Positions 35,282 to 42,361 of a stretch of 54,915 bases of DNA are shown here, piece after piece. The DNA lies in the NCBI RefSeq assembly GCF_002252675.1, contig NZ_NQKY01000020.1, forward strand, positions 1-54,915, read 5' to 3'. Position numbers and translations under genes: made by a program. Origin of the DNA: Synechococcus sp. BO 8801. GTDB lineage: Bacteria; Cyanobacteriota; Cyanobacteriia; PCC-6307; Cyanobiaceae. The notes beneath the pieces were generated by a model. It was not told where the DNA came from. It searched no databases and worked only from the letters and a program-made list of their open reading frames with translations. How positions within the stretch are numbered: the stretch's first letter is position 1; each line of letters begins with the position of its first letter.

Positions 35282-37611
35282 GACAGGGGGTGCTGGCCGG
35301 CAGGACGGCGGGCCTGCGGCCCGCCGAGCGGCGGCGGCTGGAGCAGATCTGTCACCGGCGCCACCCCGCCGATGCGATCGCCGACCTGCTCACCCTGCAG
35401 CGCCTGGCGGTCGAGGGTCGGGGCCTGGAGCTGCCCCTGACCCTGGTGGTGGATGGCCGCGGCCTCTGCCGGCTGCTGTGGGTGGGGGAACTGGACCACG
35501 CCGCCCGCCTGCTGGAGAAACTTCCCGGCCCCTCCCGGCGCCAGGGCCACAACCTGCGCCTGCTCACCTGCGCCGGGGCCGGACGCCAGGCCCAGCTGCA
35601 GCCCTCCCCCCAGGAGGCCGTGGTGGGCATGGACCTGGCCCCGGACCTGTGGCTGCGCTTCGGCCAGCAACCGGAGGCCGGCGGACGCTGGCCGGCGGCC
35701 ATCCACACCCCCGCCGCCAGCGGCGACCGCGCCTGGCAGGGCGTCCTGGAGGGGGATCTGGCCGACCTCTGCGACCACGATCCCGCCGCCCTCGTCAGCG
35801 AGGAGGCGCCGGCCGCCGCGGCCCCGGCCCCGACCCCGGACGGCCCCGAGCGGGTGCTGCTGCTGGTGCAGACCAGCGGCGACCGGGCCCTGAGCGACCG
35901 TCGCATCGCCGAACTGGAGGGTCTGGTGCGCAGCGCCGGCGCCGTGCCGGTGGGGCGGGTGGAGCAGCGCCGCCAGGGCCCCGCCACCCGGAACCCCTGG
36001 GGGGAGGGCAAGCTGCGGGAGGCGGCCCTGGAGGCCCGCCGCGTCGGCGCCAGCCTGGTGGTGGCCGACCGGGAACTGACGCCGGCCCAGGCCCGGGACA
36101 TGGAGAACCTGCTCGATCTGTCGGTGAGCGACCGCAGCGAACTGATTCTCGACATCTTTGCCCAGCGGGCCGCCAGCGGGGCCGGACGCCTGCAGGTGGA
36201 GCTGGCCCAGCTGCGCTACCGCCTGCCGCGGCTCACCGGCCGCGGCCTGAGCCTGTCGCGGCAGGGGGGCGGCATCGGCACCCGGGGCCCGGGCGAGACC
36301 CAGCTGGAGAAGGACCGGCGCGCCATCGCCCGCCGCATCGAACGGCTGCAGCGGGAGGTGCAGCGGCTGGGGGACCACCGGGCCCGGCTGCGCCAGGGCC
36401 GGCGCGACCTGCCGAAGGTGGCCCTCGTGGGCTACACCAATGCGGGCAAGAGCTCCCTGCTCAACGCCCTCACGGGGGCCAGCGGCCCGCAGGCGGTGCT
36501 GGCCGAGGACAAGCTCTTCGCCACCCTCGATCCCACCACCCGCCGGATCGGGTGGGGGGGAAGCGGCGGCGACCCGCTGCTGGTCACCGACACGGTGGGA
36601 TTCATCCGGGAGCTGCCGCCCCAGCTGATGGAGGCCTTCCGTTCCACCTTCGAGGAGGCCCTCGACGCCGACGGGCTGCTGATCGTGGTGGACCTGGCGG
36701 ATCCGGCCTGGCCCGAGCAGCTCGCCACCGTCCAGACCATCCTCGATTCCCTCAACGCCACCATCCCCCGGCGGGTGGTCGGCAACCAGATCGACCGCTG
36801 CGCCAGCGGCGAGCTGGAGCGGGCCAGGGCCCTGGAACCGGGCATGCTGTTCGTCTCAGCCACCGCCGACCTGGGCCTGCAGCACCTGCTCCAGGAGCTG
36901 CAGGCCTGGACCGCCGCGGCCACGACCGACGCCCCCGCTGCTGTGCCAGCATCAGCCGGCGCCAATTTCTCTCCCATGACCCTGCAACTGGGCGACACCG
37001 TTCCCGATTTCACTCAGGAGTCCCAGCTCGGCCCGATCAACCTCTACGACTTTGCCGGCGACAGCTGGGTGGTGCTCTTCTCCCATCCCGCCGACTACAC
37101 CCCCGTCTGCACGACCGAACTGGGTGAGGTCTCCCGGCTGCGGGCCGAATGGGAGAAGCGGAATGTCAAAACCATCGCCCTGAGCGTGGATTCCGCCGAG
37201 AGCCACAAGGGCTGGATCGGCGACATCAACGAGACCCAGAACACCACGGTCGACTACCCGATCCTGGCGGACAGCGACAAGAAGGTGAGCAGCCTCTACG
37301 GCATGATTCATCCCAATTCCCTCAGCAACCTCACGGTGCGCTCGGTGTTCATCATCGACCCCAAGAAAAAGCTGCGCCTGCAGATCACCTACCCCGCCAG
37401 CACGGGCCGGAACTTCGATGAGATCCTGCGGGTGATCGATTCCCTGCAGCTCACCGACCACCACCAGGTGGCCACGCCGGTGAACTGGAAGGAGGGTGAT
37501 GACTGCGTCGTGGTGCCGTCGATCCCCACCGACGAGGCCCGGGCGAAGTTTCCCAAGGGTGTCACCGAGATCCGCCCCTACCTGCGGATGACCCCCCAGC
37601 CCAACAAATGA
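35278..37611 (+). CDS. hflX: HflX GTPase in one frame with a 1-Cys peroxiredoxin (777 residues)
   Basis: From TTG 35278 (TTGA overlap with the HAD gene) a single open frame runs through HflX and a complete 1-Cys peroxiredoxin. Residues 1-190 are the N-terminal extension of cyanobacterial HflX (RQGVLAGRTAGLRPAE...). About 195-375 is the HflX ATP/ribosome-binding part with RGPGETQLEKDRRAI. The G domain has G1 GYTNAGKSS (385-393), G3 DTVGFI and G4 NQID (503-506, Gln instead of the usual Lys). HflX rescues or splits stalled 70S ribosomes. Without any stop it continues through an Ala/Pro-rich linker (about 545-566) into the peroxiredoxin, whose Met is residue 567. HflX alone would be about 555-565 residues. 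Either this is a genuine fusion or a single-base error has removed a stop. Confidence 0.85.
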   Translation: MRQGVLAGRTAGLRPAERRRLEQICHRRHPADAIADLLTLQRLAVEGRGLELPLTLVVDGRGLCRLLWVGELDHAARLLEKLPGPSRRQGHNLRLLTCAGAGRQAQLQPSPQEAVVGMDLAPDLWLRFGQQPEAGGRWPAAIHTPAASGDRAWQGVLEGDLADLCDHDPAALVSEEAPAAAAPAPTPDGPERVLLLVQTSGDRALSDRRIAELEGLVRSAGAVPVGRVEQRRQGPATRNPWGEGKLREAALEARRVGASLVVADRELTPAQARDMENLLDLSVSDRSELILDIFAQRAASGAGRLQVELAQLRYRLPRLTGRGLSLSRQGGGIGTRGPGETQLEKDRRAIARRIERLQREVQRLGDHRARLRQGRRDLPKVALVGYTNAGKSSLLNALTGASGPQAVLAEDKLFATLDPTTRRIGWGGSGGDPLLVTDTVGFIRELPPQLMEAFRSTFEEALDADGLLIVVDLADPAWPEQLATVQTILDSLNATIPRRVVGNQIDRCASGELERARALEPGMLFVSATADLGLQHLLQELQAWTAAATTDAPAAVPASAGANFSPMTLQLGDTVPDFTQESQLGPINLYDFAGDSWVVLFSHPADYTPVCTTELGEVSRLRAEWEKRNVKTIALSVDSAESHKGWIGDINETQNTTVDYPILADSDKKVSSLYGMIHPNSLSNLTVRSVFIIDPKKKLRLQITYPASTGRNFDEILRVIDSLQLTDHHQVATPVNWKEGDDCVVVPSIPTDEARAKFPKGVTEIRPYLRMTPQPNK
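36976..37611 (+). CDS. 1-Cys peroxiredoxin (Prx6 type), domain or internally started protein
   Basis: The last 211 residues of the HflX frame form a full-length Prx6-type peroxiredoxin from the ATG at 36976, beginning TLQLGDTVPDFTQES. The peroxidatic Cys45 is in HPADYTPVCTTELGEV and the conserved Arg is in LTVRSVFIIDP. The C-terminal dimerisation arm ends EIRPYLRMTPQPNK. A further cysteine sits in GDDCVVVPS. Prx6-type enzymes reduce hydrogen and organic peroxides. No clear Shine-Dalgarno precedes 36976, so whether a free peroxiredoxin is also made is unknown. Its stop overlaps the ktrB start (ATGA). Confidence 0.7.
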   Translation: MTLQLGDTVPDFTQESQLGPINLYDFAGDSWVVLFSHPADYTPVCTTELGEVSRLRAEWEKRNVKTIALSVDSAESHKGWIGDINETQNTTVDYPILADSDKKVSSLYGMIHPNSLSNLTVRSVFIIDPKKKLRLQITYPASTGRNFDEILRVIDSLQLTDHHQVATPVNWKEGDDCVVVPSIPTDEARAKFPKGVTEIRPYLRMTPQPNK

Positions 37612-38987
37612 ATCGACGGCAGAGTTGGCGGCACCGGCTGACGGTGCCGCAGTTCACGGTGGTCACCGGCCTGCTGGTGATCACCTTCGGCACTCTGCTG
37701 CTCGCCAGTCCGCTCTGCTCCAGCGATGAGGTGGGCCTCTGGGAGGCCCTCTTCACGGTCACCTCGGCCATCACCGTCACCGGCCTGTCGATCGTCGACG
37801 TGGGGGCCGAGCTCACCTTCCCGGGCCAGGTGACCCTGGCCGGGCTGATCCTCACCGGTGGTCTGGGCCTGATGGCGATCACCACCTTCCTGCAGGGCTT
37901 CGTCCAGGGGCGTTCCGGCCTGCGCCAGCGCCTCGACAAGGGCCGTGCCCTGGATGATTTCGGCGTCGGGGGCATCGGGCCCACCCTCAACCAGATCCTC
38001 CTGATCGCCGGCATCGTCATCGGCATCGGCACGCTGACGCTCTACAACTTCGGCTTCACCGATATTCCAGACAAGGGCCAGCGGCTCTGGGCCTCCCTGT
38101 TCCACTGCATCAGCGCCTACAACAACGCCGGTTTCGGGCTCTGGCGCGACAATCTGGTCGGTTATCGCAGCCAGCCCGTCGTCAATGCGGTGATCGGCCT
38201 GCTGATCGTGATGGGCGGCATCGGCTGGCGGGTCACCAACGACATCTGGGTCAACCGCTTCCGGCTGGCCCGCATCCGACGCCTCAGCCTGCACACCCGC
38301 CTCGTCATCCGCACCACGATCCTGCTGATCGTGGTGGGGGCGGTGGGCCTGCTGTTCACCGAGCACTTCGCCACCGAAGGGATGGTGGAGCAGCTGAGTC
38401 TCTGGGACAAACTGCAGGTGACGATCTTCCAGTCGATCACCACCCGCACCGCCGGCTTCAACACCGTGCCCCTGACCCTGGAGACAATCTCCGATTCGGG
38501 GCTGCTGCTGATGATCATGCTGATGTTCATCGGCGCCAGCCCCGGCGGCACCGGAGGCGGCATCAAGACCACCACCTTCGCTGCCCTGATCGCCGCCACC
38601 CGCTCCACCCTGCGCGGCCACGACGAAGTGGTGGTGCGCAACCGGGAGATCCCCGCCAAGGTGATTCTCAAGGCGGTCGGTGTCACCCTCGGATCGGGCC
38701 TGTTCATCCTGCTGATGGCCCTGCTGCTGGGGCTCGGCAACACCACCGCCGGCACCCCCGGCAGCGAGGCCTTCACCTTTCTGGAGAAGCTGTTCACCTG
38801 TGTTTCCGCCTTCGGCACCGTGGGCCTCGACGTCGGGGTCACCAGTCAGCTCAACCGCTGGGGCCAGCTGGTGCTGATGGTGGGGATGTTCGTGGGCCGG
38901 ATCGGTATTCTCCTTCTGCTCTCTGCCGTCTATGGCAGCCGGCCCCAGAATCGGGTGGGTTTTCCCCGCGAGGAGCTCTACATCTGA
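37608..38987 (+). CDS. ktrB: Potassium uptake membrane subunit KtrB (TrkH/HKT family)
   Basis: A 459-residue K+ transporter pore subunit. The four pore-loop repeats with the selectivity Gly are visible: SAITVTGLSIVD, SAYNNAGFGLW, TTRTAGFNTV and SAFGTVGLDVG. A Gly-rich segment (GASPGGTGGGIKTTT) after the third repeat is the intramembrane gate loop of KtrB. With KtrA, encoded 49 bases downstream, it forms the Na+-dependent Ktr system important for osmotic adaptation in cyanobacteria. Its ATG overlaps the peroxiredoxin stop (ATGA), placing it in the HAD-hflX-prx string. Confidence 0.93.
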   Translation: MNRRQSWRHRLTVPQFTVVTGLLVITFGTLLLASPLCSSDEVGLWEALFTVTSAITVTGLSIVDVGAELTFPGQVTLAGLILTGGLGLMAITTFLQGFVQGRSGLRQRLDKGRALDDFGVGGIGPTLNQILLIAGIVIGIGTLTLYNFGFTDIPDKGQRLWASLFHCISAYNNAGFGLWRDNLVGYRSQPVVNAVIGLLIVMGGIGWRVTNDIWVNRFRLARIRRLSLHTRLVIRTTILLIVVGAVGLLFTEHFATEGMVEQLSLWDKLQVTIFQSITTRTAGFNTVPLTLETISDSGLLLMIMLMFIGASPGGTGGGIKTTTFAALIAATRSTLRGHDEVVVRNREIPAKVILKAVGVTLGSGLFILLMALLLGLGNTTAGTPGSEAFTFLEKLFTCVSAFGTVGLDVGVTSQLNRWGQLVLMVGMFVGRIGILLLLSAVYGSRPQNRVGFPREELYI

Positions 38988-39036
38988 ACCCGGTCCCCTT
39001 CGTTCACCGGCCCATTCCCGTTGCGTCGTCGTCTTC

Positions 39037-39741
39037 ATGAACCAGTGGTGGCAGTGGCAGGGCAGCGAGTCCGACACCTCCAACAGCTACGCCGTGATCG
39101 GCGTCGGCCGCTTCGGCAGTGCCGTGTGCAAGGAGCTCCTGCGCCACGGGGCCGAGGTGCTGGCGGTCGACCTCAACCAGCGGGCCATCGATGAACTGCG
39201 CCAGATGGATCCGGCCATCGAGGCCCGCGTGGTGGATTGCACCGACGAGGAGGCCCTGAGGGCCGCCGGCGCCCTCGACGTGGGCACGGTGGTGGTGGCG
39301 ATCAGCGAGCCGATCGCGGCCAGCATCACGGCCACCCTGATCGTCAAGGACAGCGAAGGCAGCCGGGTCCAGCAGGTGATCGCCAGGGCCACCAGCGATC
39401 TGCACGAGAAGATGCTGCGGCGCGTCGGCGCCGACAAGGTGGTCTTCCCCTCGAAGATGCAGGGGACCCGCCTGGGCATGGAGCTGGTCCGGCCCAACCT
39501 GCTGGAGCGGCTGCGGCTGGACGACCGCAACAGCATCGAGGAGATCAAGGTTCCCGGCTCCTTCGTCGGCCAGTCGCTGCGGGATCTGAACCTGCGCAAG
39601 AACTACAACGTCAGCGTGCTGGCGGCGGGCCCCGCCAACCAGCTCACGGTCAACCCGCCCGCCTCCCATGTGCTCAACGCCTCCGAGCTGCTGGTGGTGA
39701 TGGGCAGCAGCGAAGCCCTTGAGGCCCTGCCTTCCCACTGA
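39037..39741 (+). CDS. ktrA: Potassium uptake regulatory subunit KtrA (RCK/TrkA-N)
   Basis: A 234-residue cytosolic RCK protein. The Rossmann nucleotide-binding motif is YAVIGVGRFGSAVCKELL (about residues 18-35), with the acidic AVDLNQ after strand 2. A TrkA-C-like domain occupies about residues 145-230 (IEEIKVPGSFVGQSLRDLNL). It gates KtrB in response to ATP/ADP. The ATG at 39037 begins NQWWQWQGSESD; the frame is open upstream but only across the end of ktrB. anmK begins 20 bases after its stop. Confidence 0.92.
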   Translation: MNQWWQWQGSESDTSNSYAVIGVGRFGSAVCKELLRHGAEVLAVDLNQRAIDELRQMDPAIEARVVDCTDEEALRAAGALDVGTVVVAISEPIAASITATLIVKDSEGSRVQQVIARATSDLHEKMLRRVGADKVVFPSKMQGTRLGMELVRPNLLERLRLDDRNSIEEIKVPGSFVGQSLRDLNLRKNYNVSVLAAGPANQLTVNPPASHVLNASELLVVMGSSEALEALPSH

Positions 39742-39761
39742 TTCCCTTGCGAAGGACAGCC

Positions 39762-40907
39762 ATGCGGGTGCTGGGGCTGATGAGCGGCACCAGCGCCGAC
39801 GGCATCGATGCGGTGCTGGTGAACCTGGAGGGTCGCCCGGCCCGGCCGCGCTGGCGCATCCTCGCCAGTGCCCACACCCCCTACCCGGCGGACCTGCGCG
39901 AGCGGCTCGTGGCCGTCGGTCAGGGGGTGCCTCTGGACGCCGAGGCCCTGCTGCATTTGGCCGAGGAGCTCACCGAGCACCAGGCCCTGGCCGCCCGCGC
40001 CTGCGATTCCGAAGGCCGGGCCGAACTGGTGGGTTGCCACGGCCAGACCCTCTGGCACCGCCCGCCGGAGGGGGAGCGCCGCGGGGCCAGCTGGCAGCTG
40101 CTGCAGGGGCCGCTGCTGGCGGAGCTGCTGGGGAGGCCGGTGGTGTTCGACTTCCGCAGCATCGATCTGGCCCTGGGCGGCCATGGCGCCCCCCTGGTGC
40201 CGGCGACCGACGACGCCCTGCTGGGAAGGATCGGCGGCTGGCGGGCCCTGCTCAACCTGGGGGGGATCGCCAATCTCACCCTGCTGCCTCCCCCCGCCGG
40301 TCCCGACCGCAAGGCGCCGGTGCTGGGCTGGGACTGCGGCCCGGCCAACACGCTCCTGGATCTGGCGGTGGCCCGCTTCAGCGGCGGTCGGCTGAGCTTC
40401 GATGCCGACGGGGCCTGGGCGCGGCAGGGCCGCATCGACGAGGAACGGCTGCAGCAATGGCTCCGGGAGCCCTACCTCCAGGCCGCGCCGCCCAAGTCCA
40501 CGGGCCGGGAGCTGTTCGGGGCCGCCGATCTCGATCGGCGCCTGGCGGAGCTCGGCGCCGATGTGGAGCCGGCCGATGCCCTGGCCACCCTGACGGCCTT
40601 CAGTGCGGCGGTGGTGGGCCAGGACCTGGCGCGCCCCCAACGCCCACGGCCGCTGGAGCTGCTGGTGGCCGGCGGGGGCACCCGCAACGGCTTCCTGATG
40701 GAGCAGCTGCGGCGGCGCTGCCACGGCACGGCGGTGCTGCCGCTGGCCAGCCAGGGCATCGCCGATGACCAGCGGGAGGCCCTGGCCTTCGCCCTGCTGG
40801 CCTGGTGGCGGCACCACGGCCATCCGGGCTCGCTGCCCTCGGTCACCGGGGCCCGGCGGGCCGCCGTGCTGGGCGTGATGGCCCTGCCGCCGCCGTCAGG
40901 GGGCTGA
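39762..40907 (+). CDS. anmK: Anhydro-N-acetylmuramic acid kinase
   Basis: A 381-residue sugar kinase of peptidoglycan recycling, converting 1,6-anhydro-MurNAc to MurNAc 6-phosphate. The start VLGLMSGTSADGIDAVLV carries the family ATP/sugar-binding signature. Others are CHGQTLWHRP, FDFRSIDLALGGHGAPLVP, NLGGIANLT, GWDCGPANTLLD and GGGTRNGFLM. The ATG at 39762 is preceded by a GAAGGA sequence at a suitable distance. Length fits the family. The 3' end overlaps the convergent ribbon-helix-helix gene by 12 bases. Confidence 0.93.
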   Translation: MRVLGLMSGTSADGIDAVLVNLEGRPARPRWRILASAHTPYPADLRERLVAVGQGVPLDAEALLHLAEELTEHQALAARACDSEGRAELVGCHGQTLWHRPPEGERRGASWQLLQGPLLAELLGRPVVFDFRSIDLALGGHGAPLVPATDDALLGRIGGWRALLNLGGIANLTLLPPPAGPDRKAPVLGWDCGPANTLLDLAVARFSGGRLSFDADGAWARQGRIDEERLQQWLREPYLQAAPPKSTGRELFGAADLDRRLAELGADVEPADALATLTAFSAAVVGQDLARPQRPRPLELLVAGGGTRNGFLMEQLRRRCHGTAVLPLASQGIADDQREALAFALLAWWRHHGHPGSLPSVTGARRAAVLGVMALPPPSGG

Positions 40908-41228
40908 GGGGGGCTGGCGCAGGCGCAGCCGGCGGGGCGCACCCCGCAGCCGACGGGTGCCGGCCTGCTCCTGCTGCTCGAGCTCGCGGCGGAAGCGATC
41001 GGCGGCGACGGCGGGCCCGAGTGGGTAGGGCGCCGCGGCCGGCTCGGGGGGACGCTGCCGCTCCAGCCGTTCCACCCCCTGCTGGATCAGCACCTTGGCC
41101 ATGTTGCTGACCGTGCGCGACTCGCTCTCCGCCAGGGCCGCCAGCCGGGCGCAGAGCTCCTCCGGCAGGACGACCTGGATCCGCGGCGACTTGGGCTTGC
41201 CGCTGGAGGAGGTCTGACGGGTGGGCAC
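40896..41228 (-). CDS. Ribbon-helix-helix (CopG-like) DNA-binding protein
   Basis: A 110-residue protein from GTG 41228. After a Ser/Lys/Pro-rich arm comes PRIQVVLPEELCARLAALAE and then ESRTVSNMAKVLIQQGVERL. This is the strand-helix-helix pattern of MetJ/Arc/CopG proteins, which dimerise and bind DNA with the strand residues. The C-terminal 50 residues are basic and Pro/Ala/Gln-rich. No toxin gene lies beside it. The 248 bases to the divergent gene at 41477 are its probable regulatory region and could include its own operator. The frame is open upstream to 41462 but those codons are not protein-like. Confidence 0.72.
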   Translation of the reverse strand: MPTRQTSSSGKPKSPRIQVVLPEELCARLAALAESESRTVSNMAKVLIQQGVERLERQRPPEPAAAPYPLGPAVAADRFRRELEQQEQAGTRRLRGAPRRLRLRQPPSAP

Positions 41229-41476
41229 GGTGCCTCTGGGTGGGGGCCGAAGAGAGGGTGCCGCTGGGATCCGGCGGGATAGGAAAAAGTGTACAGTGAC
41301 CGTCATGGGTAGTATCCAAAAGTAGGGTTGTGGACCATCCCGCCCCCTCGGGATCCCCTTCTCCAGCTCCAGACCGGCCCAAGCCCAGCCCAGAACCAGT
41401 CCCAGGCCCAAGCCCACCTGCTCCACGCCCCCGTCCCCACCCCGTCCTCTCCGACGGCCCACCGGCCGCTTCCGCC

Positions 41477-41785
41477 ATGGCCCGCACCACCCAGTCCCGT
41501 CCGACCGCTTCCGAGACCCCCCTGCAGCCCAAGACCCGCCAGAGCCGGCGGCGGAGCACGGCGGAACGCAGCGATGTGCTGGTGTCGGCCGTGATCAGCA
41601 CCTACCTGCTCACCCATCTGCACCATGTGCTGCAGCGGGCCGAGTTCGGCGCCCAGCAGGAGGGGCGCCAGTCCCTGGCCGCCAACTACGCCCAGCTGCG
41701 CAAGGTGCTCTGCCTCGATGCCCGCAGCATGGAGGACGCCTCCGCCAGCGGCGCCGAGGAGGACACCAGTCCCCGCGCCGCCTGA
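41477..41785 (+). CDS. Small conserved-type protein, function unknown
   Basis: A 102-residue protein from the ATG at 41477. A basic Ser/Thr/Gln-rich N-terminus (about 35 residues) precedes a helical core (SDVLVSAVISTYLLTHLHHVL and NYAQLRKVLCLDARSMEDAS). The frame is open upstream to an ATG at 41330, but that part is almost only Pro, Ala and Ser and is probably non-coding. It diverges from the ribbon-helix-helix gene, which might regulate it. No family recognised. Confidence 0.55.
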   Translation: MARTTQSRPTASETPLQPKTRQSRRRSTAERSDVLVSAVISTYLLTHLHHVLQRAEFGAQQEGRQSLAANYAQLRKVLCLDARSMEDASASGAEEDTSPRAA

Positions 41786-41875
41786 TCCGCTGCGCACCCT
41801 CCCTCACGAACCACCCGCAAGGGGCTGCGCCCACGGCCCCGGTGCCCATAAGGTCAGGAAAGAATCCCGGCCAGG

Positions 41876-42121
41876 ATGACCACCAGCAACGCCACCGGCA
41901 ACGCAGCAGAGCTCTACGGACGCATCAGCAACGACGTGGAGCTCACCCAGTCACTGTTCCGCCAGGCCCTTCAGGACCCCAGCGGCGCCCTGCGCAGGAT
42001 CGTCGCCCTCGGCGAGCAGGAGGGCCTGCCGGTCAGCGCGGAGGAGGTGAAGGCCCATCTGGCCGGCCTCGATGACGGCGCCACCAAGCAATGGCTGATC
42101 AAGGCCCGGGGCGGACTCTGA
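41876..42121 (+). CDS. Nif11-like small protein
   Basis: An 81-residue protein with the helical pattern of the Nif11 domain: LYGRISNDVELTQSLFRQAL, then LRRIVALGEQEGLPVSAEEV, KAHL. Nif11 domains occur as leader peptides of ribosomal peptide natural products in picocyanobacteria and also as free proteins. Here the chain ends KARGGL, with no Cys/Ser/Thr-rich core after the GG, and no lanthionine synthetase or peptidase-transporter gene is in the window. So a free Nif11 protein is more likely than a precursor. A minus-strand frame overlaps its last 171 bases. Confidence 0.6.
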   Translation: MTTSNATGNAAELYGRISNDVELTQSLFRQALQDPSGALRRIVALGEQEGLPVSAEEVKAHLAGLDDGATKQWLIKARGGL

Positions 42122-42277
42122 GGCCGGCGACCGGAGGCCCTCCTGCTGGGGCCGGCGGGGTTGCTCCCGACGCTGGGATCCCCCTCCCTGGGCCCAGCTG
42201 AAGAACAGCCAGTAGCTCGTCAGCGCCAGTCCCGCCGCCACCACCAGGGCGGCGATCTGCTCGAGGCGCTTGATCAT
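41951..42277 (-). CDS. Possible small membrane protein overlapping the Nif11-like gene
   Basis: The ATG at 42277 opens a 108-codon frame. Its first 33 residues (IKRLEQIAALVVAAGLALTS then YWLFFSWAQ) look like a genuine basic n-region plus transmembrane helix. They are followed by a polar Arg/Gln/Pro-rich part. The second half lies antisense to the Nif11-like gene and may not be a conserved protein sequence. It diverges from the ABC-F gene (84 bases between starts). Either the protein is real with an overlapping tail, or a short membrane peptide gene has lost its stop. Confidence 0.4.
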   Translation of the reverse strand: MIKRLEQIAALVVAAGLALTSYWLFFSWAQGGGSQRREQPRRPQQEGLRSPASESAPGLDQPLLGGAVIEAGQMGLHLLRADRQALLLAEGDDPAQGAAGVLKGLAEQ

Positions 42278-42361
42278 CCTGACGACGCGACCGGACCCGA
42301 TCGACAGTCTGCAGGACGCCCCGCAGGGGATGATGCGCACACCGCGACCGCCTTCCGCTCC

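Noticed and set aside
41321..41476. Pro/Ala/Ser-rich extension of the small gene at 41477
   Set aside because: About 50 residues are almost only Pro, Ala, Ser and Arg, as expected from translating a GC-rich intergenic region.
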